Positions 42,975-51,760 of a stretch of 64,000 nt of DNA are shown one piece after another (position 1 is the first letter of the stretch; every line of letters begins with the position of its first letter). This DNA comes from CBDATA01 sp965202845. Its GTDB lineage: Bacteria > Acidobacteriota > Vicinamibacteria > Marinacidobacterales > Marinacidobacteraceae. The position numbers were made by a program, and so were the translations under genes. Location: assembly GCA_965202845.1 (NCBI GenBank), contig OZ241856.1:620001-684000 (forward strand). Direction: 5' to 3'. The notes under the pieces are model-generated. The model was not told the origin of the DNA. It saw nothing but the letters and a program-made list of their open reading frames with translations, and did no database searches.

Positions 42975-44189
42975 ATGACACATACCGAACTTCTTGAAAT
43001 CATCGCCAGCGGCGAAAATTCGGGCGTCGAATTCAAACGTGACGTTCTCCAGAACCATGAACTTGCCAAGGAACTCGTCGCGTTCTCGAATTTCGAGGGT
43101 GGGATGGTTCTGCTCGGTGTGGACGACGACGGAACCGTCGTCGGGTTGACGCGGGATCGCCTGGAAGAATGGGTCATGACCGCATGCCGGGACAAAATTC
43201 TGCCCGCCATCATTCCATTTTTCGAGGTCGTCCCGGATGTGCGTCCGGGCGTGGATGTCGCAGTGGTTCGTGTTCTACGTGGGTTCGACGTACACAGCAG
43301 ATGGCACGACCACAAGCGGACCTACTACATCAGAGTCGGATCGCAGAGCCGGGAGGCGACGCAGCAGGAACTCGGTCGGCTGTTCCAGCAGCGGGGGGCG
43401 ATACGCGCCGATTTGAGGCCGGTTTCCGGTTGCTCTATTCGTGATTTGGATCGGCGGCGGCTCCGGGACTACTTCGGGCGGATCCGTCAACAGGACGTCC
43501 CGGACGACGACGATGATGCGGGGTGGCGAACCCTCCTCGTGAACACGGAGATCATGACCGAGGACGGCGTCACGATGGCGGGGATCCTTCTATTCGGGAC
43601 CAAGCCCAACCGGTTCCTGCCCCAGGCGGGTATCGACGCGGCAGCCTTTCCGGGACTGGAAAAGGACTACGCCGCCCGGGAACGCAAGGTTCTGCGCGGC
43701 CCCATGGTTCCGCTCATGGGGCGGACCGGCGTCCTCGTGGACGCCGGTCTCGTCGAACAGGCGCTGGATTTTGTGAAACGCAACACGTCGGTGACCGCCA
43801 AACTCGAGGGAGGCGCGCGACGGGCGGAGCGATGGACGTACCCCGAGGACGCAATTCGGGAAGCGATTGTCAACGCCCTGATCCACCGGGACTACCTCTT
43901 GACCGAAACCGACATTGAACTCGTCGTGTATCGGGACCGGCTGGAGATCGTTTCGCCCGGAAAACTCCCGAACGGCATCACGCCCGAGCGGATGCGCGCC
44001 GGAGTGCGATCCGCCCGCAATCCGCTTCTGAAGGACGTGATGCGGGATTACGACTATCTTGAACACATGGGGATGGGCGTGCCGCGGAAGATCGTGCGCG
44101 GCATGAGACGACACAACGGCACGGACCCCGACCTGGTTGAAGATCACGACCGATTCGTGGTCCGTCTTTACAAGGACAAGGGACCATGA
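42975..44189 (+). CDS. Schlafen/AlbA_2 domain protein with C-terminal ATPase-like region (COG2865 type)
   Basis: This is a 404-residue protein. The N-terminal AlbA_2 (Schlafen-type) domain shows SGVEFKRDVLQNHELAKELVAFSN and GGMVLLGVDDDGTVVG, then a YYIRVGSQSREAT motif. The C-terminal half has AIREAIVNALIHRDY and the LEIVSPGKLPNGIT motif of a GHKL-like fold, ending in LEHMGMGVPRKI. These proteins bind nucleic acid and often sit in defence or toxin loci; some Schlafen relatives cut tRNA. It starts 5 nt after the TrlF gene and overlaps the DUF499 gene by ATGA. GC content is intermediate between the TrlF gene and the host. Confidence 0.85.
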   Translation: MTHTELLEIIASGENSGVEFKRDVLQNHELAKELVAFSNFEGGMVLLGVDDDGTVVGLTRDRLEEWVMTACRDKILPAIIPFFEVVPDVRPGVDVAVVRVLRGFDVHSRWHDHKRTYYIRVGSQSREATQQELGRLFQQRGAIRADLRPVSGCSIRDLDRRRLRDYFGRIRQQDVPDDDDDAGWRTLLVNTEIMTEDGVTMAGILLFGTKPNRFLPQAGIDAAAFPGLEKDYAARERKVLRGPMVPLMGRTGVLVDAGLVEQALDFVKRNTSVTAKLEGGARRAERWTYPEDAIREAIVNALIHRDYLLTETDIELVVYRDRLEIVSPGKLPNGITPERMRAGVRSARNPLLKDVMRDYDYLEHMGMGVPRKIVRGMRRHNGTDPDLVEDHDRFVVRLYKDKGP

Positions 44190-47100
44190 CAACGAAACTC
44201 CCGCCGTGGCATGAGGTCGTGAAGCTGCGCGACGACGTGCGCTCGGGCGAACTCTCGCTCGCCGAATTCGCCGCCGACCTCCAGGACGTGATGCTGGGAG
44301 CCGGAAAGCGGCCGGTCTACGAGGACCCGGCGCGGTTCTTCGCGCTGACCTATCCGACCCTCCCCCTGCGGGAGCTGGCGCGCGACGTCGCCATGCGGCT
44401 CGCCGGGCGGAACACCAAGGCCATCCGGCATCTGGAGATCACCTACGGCGGCGGCAAGACGCACACGCTGGTGACGCTGCGCCACCTCGCGCACGACCCG
44501 GACGCGCTGCCCGATCTGCCGGCGGTCCGGGAATTCCGCACCCACGCCGGCGCGCTGTCCAAGGCGCGGGTCGCGGCGCTCTGCTTCGACAAGATTGACG
44601 ATGCGAAAGGCGTGGAGACGCGCGGGCCGGCGGGCGAAGCCCGCTGGTTCAAGCGTCCCTGGAGCGTGCTCGCCTACCAGATCGCGGGTGATGCCGGCTT
44701 GCGGGCGCTCCACCCGGACGGCGCCGCCGAGGAGCGCGACACGCCCCCCGCCGAACCGCTGCTCGCCGACCTGCTGGAGATGCCGCAGTCCCGGGACCTC
44801 GGGACGCTGATCCTGATCGACGAAACGCTGATGTACGCCCACGGGCTCGAGGAGCGCGCCTTCGCCCGGCTCAAGAATTTCTTCCAGTACCTGTGCCAGG
44901 CGACGGCGCGGGTCGACCGCTGCGCCATGGTCGTCTCACTCCTCGCCTCCAAACCTGAAAAGAGCGACAAACACGGCAGGGAGCGAACCCTGGGGCTGTT
45001 CGACGTCTTCAACCGGCAGCGGGAGGAGGGCATCCAGCCGGTGCAGAGACAGGACGTGGCCGAGGTGCTGCGGCGGCGCTTCTTCACCCCCGAATCCATC
45101 GCCAACCCCGAATCCTTCCGCCCGTCCGCCTCCGGCGCGGTGACCCGCATCGCCAGGCTCGTCGAGACGATGCGCAAGGACAGGGCGAACGCCGAAGAGC
45201 GGTTTCTCAGGGAATATCCCTTCCACCCGGACCTGACCGACATCTTCTATGCCCGGTGGGGGCGACTCGACGGGTTTCAGCGCACCCGCGGCATCCTGCG
45301 CGCCTTCGCCAGCGCGCTGCGCGACGCCGAGAAATGGGACGCGGCGCCGCTGGTCGGCCCCGGCGTGTTCCTTCCCGCACCCGGCGAAACCGACCTCGCC
45401 AAGGCGGTCCGCGAACTCGCTGGTTTCGCCACTCGCGGGAGCGGCAAAGATTGGATCCCCGTTCTCAAGGGCGAACTCGACAAGGCGCGGACGATCCAGA
45501 GGGAGCACCCGCAACTGAAGTCCCGCGAGATGGAGCAGGCGGTCTGCGCCGTGTTCCTGGGATCGCAACCCATCAACCAGAAGCTGCGCGCGCCGGAGCT
45601 GATGACACTTCTGGGCGCGAACGACACCGACGACATCCAGCTGGATCAGGCTCTGCACCGCTGGACGGAAGTCTCCTGGTTCCTCGACGAGACGGAGTTC
45701 CCCGACTCCGGCGCGAACACGCTGCCGGGCGCGTGGCGTCTCGGCGACCAGCCCAACCTGGCGCAGATGCACCACGACGCCAGGAGCGGGGTGCAGAAGG
45801 CCACGATCGAAGATGCGCTCCTCAAAGCGGTCCAAACGACGAAAAGCCTCATTCAGGGCGCGAAGTCAGCCGGGGCCACGGTGCACCTGCTGCCGCAGAA
45901 GCCGCACGAAATCGCCGATGACGGAGCGTTTCACTTCGCCGTCCTGGGGCCGAAGGCGGCCTCCGAATCGGGAAAGCCGTCGAGCACAGCGCAGCGCTTC
46001 CTCGAGGAGACGACCGGGCCGAATCGGCCCCGCGCCCATCGGAACGCTGTCGTGCTGGCGGCGCCTTTGAGGCAGGAGCTGGACTACGCCCGGGAACGCA
46101 TCCGCGACCATCTCGGATGGGAGAAAGTGCGAAGCGATCTTGAAGGAAAGACCATCGAGCCGCAGCGCGAAGCCATGCTCTCCGCAAACACCGAGCGGGC
46201 GCGAACGCGCATCACCGATGCGATCCGGGAGGCGTGGAGCATCGTCGTCGCCGTCGGCGAAACCGGCGCGGTCCAGGCGTTCAAGGTGAGACCCGGCGAG
46301 CAGCCCCTGTTCGCTGCGATCCAGGCCCACGAGAAGTCCCGCATCAAGGACGCCGCGATCAACGCCGAGGCGCTGACGCCGAGCGGCCCCTACAACCTCT
46401 GGCGTCCGAACGAGGCGTCCCGGCTGGTCAAGGACCTGGTCGGCGCGTTTTCGCAGGATCCGAAGCTGCCGAAGATGCTGCGCCCCGGGGACATCCTGAA
46501 CACCATCGACCAGGGGGTGCGGGACGGCCATTTCGTCGCGTCGCTCGCCCGACCCGACAACTCGACGCGGACCTGGTGGCGGCAGCCGATCGACGAAACG
46601 GCGCGCCCGGAACCGGCGCTGGAGCTCTTCCTGCCAGGCAGGGCGACGCTTGCGGAACTCGCTCCGACCCTCCTGCGTCCGGGAGCGCTCCCGGAGCTGT
46701 GGAATCAGGATGCGATCCGGGTCGCCGACGTTCTCGCATACTTCGCCGGCGGACGGACAGCGCCCGCGGAGCACGGGGAGACGCTCGACATCCCGATCTG
46801 CCCGCCCGAAGCGGTCGAAGCCGCCATCGCCCAGGCGGTTGAACAGGGCATCCTCTGGCTGGTGCAGGGGCCGTCGAGTTTCCAGGAGGAATCCCTGCCG
46901 CCGGGCGTGCTGACGCCAACCGCCGAGCTTCGCAAGCCAATGGCGCCATTCGAGGGGCGCCAGTTGACGGCGGAAGAACTGCCCCGGGCTTGGGAGAACG
47001 GGCGCACCACCGCGCTCTCCCTGCTGTCCGCGCTTTCGGAGCAGGGCGTCCCCGTTCCCTGGCCGGTCGTCCGCGAGTCCATCGCCGTCGCTATCCGAAC

Positions 47101-47413
47101 CCGGTGGATGGAGCTCGCGCCGGACAGCGCCCCGTGGCCCTGCGACCATGCCGGGGCGCGAGACGTCATCCTGAAGGCGCCGGAGAGGCAACCCCTTCCG
47201 GGGAACGTCCCCTTCTCCAGCTCGGCCGACCTGGCGGTGCACGAAGTCCAGGACGTCGCCGAAACGCTCGAAGAGGTCGTCAAGGTCGTCGCCGGCAGCC
47301 CGCTGCAGCTCCAGCTCCGGATCACGCTCGGAGGCGAAACGCCCGTGGAAAAGGTGTCCGAGGTCAACCGGCTTCTGGGGGAAATCAAGGCCGACCTGCG
47401 CCTCTCGAAATAA
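44186..47413 (+). CDS. DUF499 AAA ATPase of an anti-phage locus (COG1483 type)
   Basis: This is a 1075-residue ATPase. It has Walker A ITYGGGKTHTL near residue 86 and Walker B LGTLILIDETLMYAHGLE near residue 209, then FFQYLCQATARVD and a SLLASKPEK sensor-like motif. A helical C-terminal region carries QEVQD-like motifs. DUF499 proteins accompany DUF1156 methyltransferases in loci annotated as anti-phage; their role is probably DNA-dependent motor or switch activity (inference). It is the last gene of the operon. Its final 62 nt are included in the 257-bp direct repeat generated at the insertion sequence, so the gene itself stayed whole. Confidence 0.9.
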   Translation: MTTKLPPWHEVVKLRDDVRSGELSLAEFAADLQDVMLGAGKRPVYEDPARFFALTYPTLPLRELARDVAMRLAGRNTKAIRHLEITYGGGKTHTLVTLRHLAHDPDALPDLPAVREFRTHAGALSKARVAALCFDKIDDAKGVETRGPAGEARWFKRPWSVLAYQIAGDAGLRALHPDGAAEERDTPPAEPLLADLLEMPQSRDLGTLILIDETLMYAHGLEERAFARLKNFFQYLCQATARVDRCAMVVSLLASKPEKSDKHGRERTLGLFDVFNRQREEGIQPVQRQDVAEVLRRRFFTPESIANPESFRPSASGAVTRIARLVETMRKDRANAEERFLREYPFHPDLTDIFYARWGRLDGFQRTRGILRAFASALRDAEKWDAAPLVGPGVFLPAPGETDLAKAVRELAGFATRGSGKDWIPVLKGELDKARTIQREHPQLKSREMEQAVCAVFLGSQPINQKLRAPELMTLLGANDTDDIQLDQALHRWTEVSWFLDETEFPDSGANTLPGAWRLGDQPNLAQMHHDARSGVQKATIEDALLKAVQTTKSLIQGAKSAGATVHLLPQKPHEIADDGAFHFAVLGPKAASESGKPSSTAQRFLEETTGPNRPRAHRNAVVLAAPLRQELDYARERIRDHLGWEKVRSDLEGKTIEPQREAMLSANTERARTRITDAIREAWSIVVAVGETGAVQAFKVRPGEQPLFAAIQAHEKSRIKDAAINAEALTPSGPYNLWRPNEASRLVKDLVGAFSQDPKLPKMLRPGDILNTIDQGVRDGHFVASLARPDNSTRTWWRQPIDETARPEPALELFLPGRATLAELAPTLLRPGALPELWNQDAIRVADVLAYFAGGRTAPAEHGETLDIPICPPEAVEAAIAQAVEQGILWLVQGPSSFQEESLPPGVLTPTAELRKPMAPFEGRQLTAEELPRAWENGRTTALSLLSALSEQGVPVPWPVVRESIAVAIRTRWMELAPDSAPWPCDHAGARDVILKAPERQPLPGNVPFSSSADLAVHEVQDVAETLEEVVKVVAGSPLQLQLRITLGGETPVEKVSEVNRLLGEIKADLRLSK

Positions 47414-47608
47414 CCGCTCGGACCGAAACGTCGCTACCGACGGCGACGCCGGATCTCGTCCCGGTCCATGAGCCGGATCGAGACGCTCCGCACCTGGTTG
47501 TCCCGCCAGTAGCCCAGCCGCGCCTCGTCGCCCACCCGATACCGGGTCTCCAGCAGCAGCATCAGATCCCGCTCGCTTTCGACCGGATTGCCGTCGATGG
47601 AGACCACG
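47352..47608. repeat. Left 257-bp direct repeat flanking the IS1634-family element
   Basis: This 257-bp segment recurs at 49528-49784 with one visible difference (T at 47567, C at 49743). It begins 62 nt before the DUF499 stop and ends inside sequence that codes for the C-terminus of the trypsin-like protease. It lies directly outside the left terminal inverted repeat of the element, as expected for a target duplication. Confidence 0.9.
47434..47608 (-). pseudogene. 3' fragment of the trypsin-like protease gene, duplicated by the insertion
   Basis: This fragment encodes the last 57 residues plus stop of the HtrA-like protease (ending RLMDRDEIRRRRR). It matches the intact gene's 3' end at 49610-49784 apart from one base. 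It has no start and is cut by the left end of the insertion element. It is a by-product of the long target duplication, not an independent gene. Confidence 0.85.
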
Positions 47609-49527
47609 CTTGACTTCGACAGTTTTGAGCGATAAATCCTTGACGGTCAATAGCCGACATTTCTGGCTAGGCACTACAAACGTAGCCCTCTGAAGGCTGC
47701 GGCGGCGGGGTTCGAGCCCTCAGGCGAGCTGGTACGGCGTGGTCGGCAGGGGGAGTCTCATCGCGGCGTAGATGCTCTCGGCCTCCAGGGACGGCTTCGC
47801 GGGGATGGCGTATCGCTCTCCCGTTTTCTCGCAAAGCAACACCGTGCACTTGCGGTGCGCCAGCGCGTTGCGGATGACTTCGGGAGACATCCGTTCCTTC
47901 TGGAGCGCGACCCGATAGGCCAGATGGCGCACGCAGGCGAACGCCATGAAGGCGATCGCGATGTGGGCGCGGATCCGTTGTTCGGTCCAGTGCCAGATCG
48001 GCCGGACGCGCAGATCGTGCTTGGTGATGCGGAAGCTCTCCTCGACCCGCCAGAGTCCCCGGTAGTGCGACAGCACCTCGGCGGCCCGCGCGTCGCGCAG
48101 GTTGGTGATGACGCCGGCCAGTCCGTCCCAGCGCGCCGCCTCGTCGATCTTCTTCTGATCCAGGACGAGTCGCGCATCCCCTTCAACGGCGATGAAGCGC
48201 TTGGCGCCATGCTGGGACAACAGCGCTTTGGGGTTGTCGCTTTGCGACAGCTTGTCGAACGCCCGCTGGATCGCCTTGCGGCGATCGTGGGCGTCCTTGT
48301 GCGCTCGCTTGGCGGACCACGTGACGATCAACTGTCGCCCCTGGTGCTCCCATTCGTTCACCCGGCGCTCCGAGGAGCCTTCCAACGGGCCGTAGGAGTC
48401 CAGGTTCCAGATCTTCTTGCGTAGCGCGCCGGGGAGCTGGCGCAGCCGGGCGCCCACCACATAGCCGCCGCCCATCGCGTCCAGAGCCTCCAGGTTGGCG
48501 GCGCTGAGCATCCCCCGATCCGCCACGCAGACCGCCTGCTGCGCCGGATGACGCCGCAGCAAGCCCTCGAACACCGGAACCAGGCTGTGCCCCTCGTAGG
48601 CGGCGCCGGGGAACACCTCGTAGCTCACCGGAAGCCCCTCGCGGGTGACCATCAGCGCCAGCAGCACCTGCGAGTAGCGGTGCTTGCCGTCCTTGCTGTA
48701 CCCCTTCTGGCGGAGTTCGTCCTCCTCCTCCGTCGCAAAGGCCAGCGTGGTGCAGTCGAAGAACAGCACCGAGACCGGATCGGGCAACACCGAGCGGGTG
48801 GCGTCGCCGACCCGGGCGCGAAGCCGTTCGATTGTCCTCGCGTCCAGCCGATCCATCATCCGGTAGACCTTGTGAAGCGGCAGGCTCACCCCGAAGTCGT
48901 CTTCAAGACTCCGCACGCTGCCGCGCTTGCTGTCGGGGTTGGCGATCCGCGCCATCACCGTGTGGAACAGGGCGTCGTGGTACGCCCGATAGCGGGAGCG
49001 CGGCAACAACGCGTTCAGACCCAGATGCCGGTAGACCTCGCCGTAGACCTCATGGATGCCGGTCGTGATCCGTTGGGCTTCCTTCAGTTGCTTGAGATCG
49101 ACGGGGAGGGTCGCCTTGCCGTCGCCCTCGCGCCCAACGCGGATGACCTGTTCGGCGAGCTTTTCGGGGGAGAAGAGGAGAGGCTGGCGCTCGGTCTTGA
49201 GCTTGGTCTTGATGAACTCGCCGAGCCGCTTGAGGCGTTCGAGCTCCTTGTCGTCCTTTGCGATGCCAATGTGTCGGACGATGCGTTGGCGGACCTTGGT
49301 TCCGTTGCGGACGCCTTCGACGAGTTGTACGGAGCGTCGGGGGCTGTTGGGGGTTGACTTGACGCGAACGAACATGGGCGGAGTATAGCACAGAAGTCAA
49401 ACTATCAAAAATCGCTAGGCACAACACAGCGAGTTGCGAAAAATCCCCTGTTTCAGAAAAGGTTTGTTTTCAACGGCTTTCCGATCCGACGCCCCGACCG
49501 AAATCGTGCTCAACTGTCAAAGTAGGG
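47609..49527 (-). mobile_element. IS1634-family insertion sequence, complete
   Basis: The element is 1919 bp and encodes one transposase on the minus strand. Its ends are imperfect inverted repeats: ACTTCGACAGTT at 47613-47624 and, inverted, ACTTTGACAGTT at 49512-49523. Each lies 4 nt from its boundary and is followed by GAGC on both sides. It is flanked by 257-bp direct repeats. IS1634 itself is known to make unusually long, variable target duplications, so size, transposase and duplication all fit the family. The transposase frame is unbroken and both ends are present, so it may be active. Confidence 0.9.
47720..49375 (-). CDS. IS1634-family transposase
   Basis: This is a 551-residue DDE transposase of the IS4 superfamily. 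The catalytic acids are visible in VLFFDCTTLAF (near residue 205), VCVADRGML (near 288) and LWRVEESFRITKHDL (near 465), followed by RAHIAIAFMAF. The N-terminus FVRVKSTPNSPRRSVQLVEG is usual for the family. No frameshift or internal stop is seen. It catalyses cut-and-join transposition of the surrounding element. Confidence 0.93.
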   Translation of the reverse strand: MFVRVKSTPNSPRRSVQLVEGVRNGTKVRQRIVRHIGIAKDDKELERLKRLGEFIKTKLKTERQPLLFSPEKLAEQVIRVGREGDGKATLPVDLKQLKEAQRITTGIHEVYGEVYRHLGLNALLPRSRYRAYHDALFHTVMARIANPDSKRGSVRSLEDDFGVSLPLHKVYRMMDRLDARTIERLRARVGDATRSVLPDPVSVLFFDCTTLAFATEEEDELRQKGYSKDGKHRYSQVLLALMVTREGLPVSYEVFPGAAYEGHSLVPVFEGLLRRHPAQQAVCVADRGMLSAANLEALDAMGGGYVVGARLRQLPGALRKKIWNLDSYGPLEGSSERRVNEWEHQGRQLIVTWSAKRAHKDAHDRRKAIQRAFDKLSQSDNPKALLSQHGAKRFIAVEGDARLVLDQKKIDEAARWDGLAGVITNLRDARAAEVLSHYRGLWRVEESFRITKHDLRVRPIWHWTEQRIRAHIAIAFMAFACVRHLAYRVALQKERMSPEVIRNALAHRKCTVLLCEKTGERYAIPAKPSLEAESIYAAMRLPLPTTPYQLA

Positions 49528-49784
49528 AGGTGTCCGAGGTCAACCGGCTTCTGGGGGAAATCAAGGCCGACCTGCGCCTCTCGAAATAACCGCTCGGACC
49601 GAAACGTCGCTACCGACGGCGACGCCGGATCTCGTCCCGGTCCATGAGCCGGATCGAGACGCTCCGCACCTGGTTGTCCCGCCAGTAGCCCAGCCGCGCC
49701 TCGTCGCCCACCCGATACCGGGTCTCCAGCAGCAGCATCAGACCCCGCTCGCTTTCGACCGGATTGCCGTCGATGGAGACCACG
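49528..49784. repeat. Right 257-bp direct repeat flanking the IS1634-family element
   Basis: This is the second copy of the segment at 47352-47608, identical but for one base (C at 49743). It holds an orphan copy of the last 62 nt of the DUF499 gene (49528-49589) and the genuine 3' end of the trypsin-like protease gene. It abuts the right end of the element. Confidence 0.9.
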
Positions 49785-50683
49785 TAGTCGCCCCCGTAGG
49801 GCACGCGGAGGGTTCCCACCCTGCCGACCCGGTCCGCGCCCTTGAGCCCCGCCCGCTCGGCGGCGCCGCCCCGAACCAGCGACCGGATCATCAGCCCGCC
49901 GTTCTCCGGCGCCGGGACGCCGGCGCGGTTCAGGGTGCGGGCGAGCGCCGGGGGAATCGTCGCGAACGAGATGCCGAGATGGGGGTGGGGGTAGCGGCCG
50001 CTGCGGATCAGCTCGGGCACGACCCGCTCCACCGTGGCCGCCGGGATGGCGTACCCGACCCCCGCCGACGCGCCGCTGGGGCTCACGATGGCGCTGTTCA
50101 CCCCGATCACCCTGCCGTCCAGGTCCAGCAGCGGCCCTCCCGAATTCCCCCGGTTGATCGCCGCGTCGGTCTGGATGATCTCGCCGATGAACCCCTGGTC
50201 GGGGCTGTCGATGACCCGCCCCAGCCCGCTGACCACCCCGGTGGTGAGCGTCTGGTCCAAGCCGAACGGATGGCCGATGGCGACGACGAATCGACCGACT
50301 TCGAGGTTTCCCGAATCCCCGATTTCGAGCGGTTCGAGGTCGTCCGGGTTCCCCTCCACCCGGATCACCGCGAGGTCGTTCGACGGGTCGGCGCCCACCA
50401 GCTCCGCGCCGCGGATGTCCCCGTTGGCGAAGGAGACGTGCAGCTCCTCGGCGGACTGGATGACGTGGAAGTTGGTGACGATGTGCCCGTTCCGGTCGTA
50501 CACGAACCCGCTGCCGGTTCCCTCCTGGGTCACCGGCCCCTGGAACCAGTTGAACCCCTGACTGCGGGCGGTGATGTTCACCACCGACGGGTTCGCGATC
50601 CGGTACACCGCGGCCACCCGCCGCTCGATCTCGATCTGCGCCGGAGCGAAAAGCAGGGTCGCGGAAAGCAGCAAGGACTTCAT
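49610..50683 (-). CDS. HtrA/DegP-like trypsin-family serine protease with PDZ domain
   Basis: This is a 357-residue protein. A signal peptide (LLLSATLLFAPAQ) is followed by the S1C protease domain, with His in HIVTNFHVI, Asp in PSNDLAVIRV and Ser in RGNSGGPLLDLDG. One PDZ domain begins near residue 240 (PHPHLGISFATIPP) and ends with GDYVVSIDGNPVES. HtrA-type proteins remove damaged periplasmic proteins. ATG 50683 places the signal peptide at the N-terminus. Its last 175 nt are part of the 257-bp repeat, so the insertion left it whole. It diverges from the iron-type binding protein gene. Confidence 0.9.
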   Translation of the reverse strand: MKSLLLSATLLFAPAQIEIERRVAAVYRIANPSVVNITARSQGFNWFQGPVTQEGTGSGFVYDRNGHIVTNFHVIQSAEELHVSFANGDIRGAELVGADPSNDLAVIRVEGNPDDLEPLEIGDSGNLEVGRFVVAIGHPFGLDQTLTTGVVSGLGRVIDSPDQGFIGEIIQTDAAINRGNSGGPLLDLDGRVIGVNSAIVSPSGASAGVGYAIPAATVERVVPELIRSGRYPHPHLGISFATIPPALARTLNRAGVPAPENGGLMIRSLVRGGAAERAGLKGADRVGRVGTLRVPYGGDYVVSIDGNPVESERGLMLLLETRYRVGDEARLGYWRDNQVRSVSIRLMDRDEIRRRRR

Positions 50684-50737
50684 GGGTCCGGGAAGCCTGC
50701 CACGCGCCCGCACCCCCCGTGCTACGATTCTCGAAGT

Positions 50738-50752
50738 TGAAACCCATTTTCA
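50738..50752. repeat. Short inverted repeat in the htrA-like/iron importer divergent region
   Basis: TGAAA and TTTCA arms are separated by CCCAT, in a 90-bp gap of unusually low GC between divergent starts. It could be an operator for the importer genes. It does not match a Fur box well, so its role is open. Confidence 0.3.
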
Positions 50753-50773
50753 CATTTGGAGAAAAACCCATCC

Positions 50774-51760
50774 ATGCATCGAACCCTCGCAGGCGTTCTC
50801 GCCGCCGCGTTTCTCGCCGGTTGCGGAGCGCCCGAGCCGATCCTCACCGTCTACTGCGGTCGGGGCGAATCGCTGGTGGCGCCGGTGATCGCCGCCTTCG
50901 AGCAGGAGACCGGCATCCGGACGGAGGCGCGCTACGGCGGCACCGCCGATCTCGCCGCCCAGATTCTCGAGGAGGGCGACCAGAGCCCGGCGGACGTCTA
51001 CTACGGCCAGGACGCCGGCGCGCTCGGCCAGCTGGCCGCCGAGGGGCGCCTGCTGCCGCTCCCCGAATCCATCCTCGGCAGGGTCTCCGCCCGCTTCCGG
51101 GATTCCGCCGGGCGCTGGGTGGGAACCACCGGGCGGGCCCGGGTCTTCGTCTACAACACCGACATGCTCGCCCCGGAGGAGGTGCCGGAGTCGATCGAGG
51201 GGATCGCCGACCCGAAGTGGAAGGGACGGATCGGCTGGGCGCCCACCAACGGCTCCTTCCAGGCCTTCGTGACCGCGGTGCGGGCGCTCCAGGGCGAGGA
51301 TGCGGCCCGCGCCTGGCTGGAGGGGGTGATGGCGAACGAACCCCGCGCCTACGCGAACAACACCGCGATCTACCAGGCGGTCGCCGACGGCGAGGTCGAG
51401 CTGGCGCTGTCGAACCACTACTACCTGTTCCGCTTCCTGGTCCAGCAGGGGGATGATTTCCCGGCCCGCACCGTGAGTCCGAGCGATGACGCCGGAGGGC
51501 TCATCAACATCTCCGGCGGCGGCGTGGTGGACGCCACCGACGACCGGGAAGCCGCCGAGCGGTTTCTCGCGTTCCTCCTCTCCCCGGAAATCCAGGCTCG
51601 CTTCGCCGCCGAGACGTTCGAGTACCCGCTGGTTCCCGGAATCCCCACCGATCCCCGGGTGCCCCCGCTGTCCTCGCTGAACCCGCCGGACCTGCCGCTG
51701 GGCGACATCGCGGACCTGCAGGGCACGCTGCGTCTGCTGACCGAAGTCGGAGCGATCTGA
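50774..51760 (+). CDS. Iron(III)-type ABC transporter substrate-binding lipoprotein (FutA/FbpA-like)
   Basis: This is a 328-residue binding protein. The lipoprotein signal is VLAAAFLAGCGAP (Cys near residue 17), then LTVYCGRGESLVAPVIAAFEQETG, the usual start of FbpA/FutA proteins. Candidate iron-binding tyrosines are in DVYYGQDAGAL and SNHYYLFRF. ATG 50774 is chosen because the signal then begins at once; TTG 50756 would add six residues. A GGAG lies upstream. It is the first gene of a three-gene importer. Confidence 0.88.
   Translation: MHRTLAGVLAAAFLAGCGAPEPILTVYCGRGESLVAPVIAAFEQETGIRTEARYGGTADLAAQILEEGDQSPADVYYGQDAGALGQLAAEGRLLPLPESILGRVSARFRDSAGRWVGTTGRARVFVYNTDMLAPEEVPESIEGIADPKWKGRIGWAPTNGSFQAFVTAVRALQGEDAARAWLEGVMANEPRAYANNTAIYQAVADGEVELALSNHYYLFRFLVQQGDDFPARTVSPSDDAGGLINISGGGVVDATDDREAAERFLAFLLSPEIQARFAAETFEYPLVPGIPTDPRVPPLSSLNPPDLPLGDIADLQGTLRLLTEVGAI

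Noticed and set aside
47667..47849. Small frame at the 3' end of the transposase gene
   Set aside because: It overlaps the transposase frame in another phase and has shadow composition; no start signal.
49528..49589. Possible second DUF499 gene end
   Set aside because: It is only the 62-nt tail copied by the target duplication; no coding sequence leads into it.
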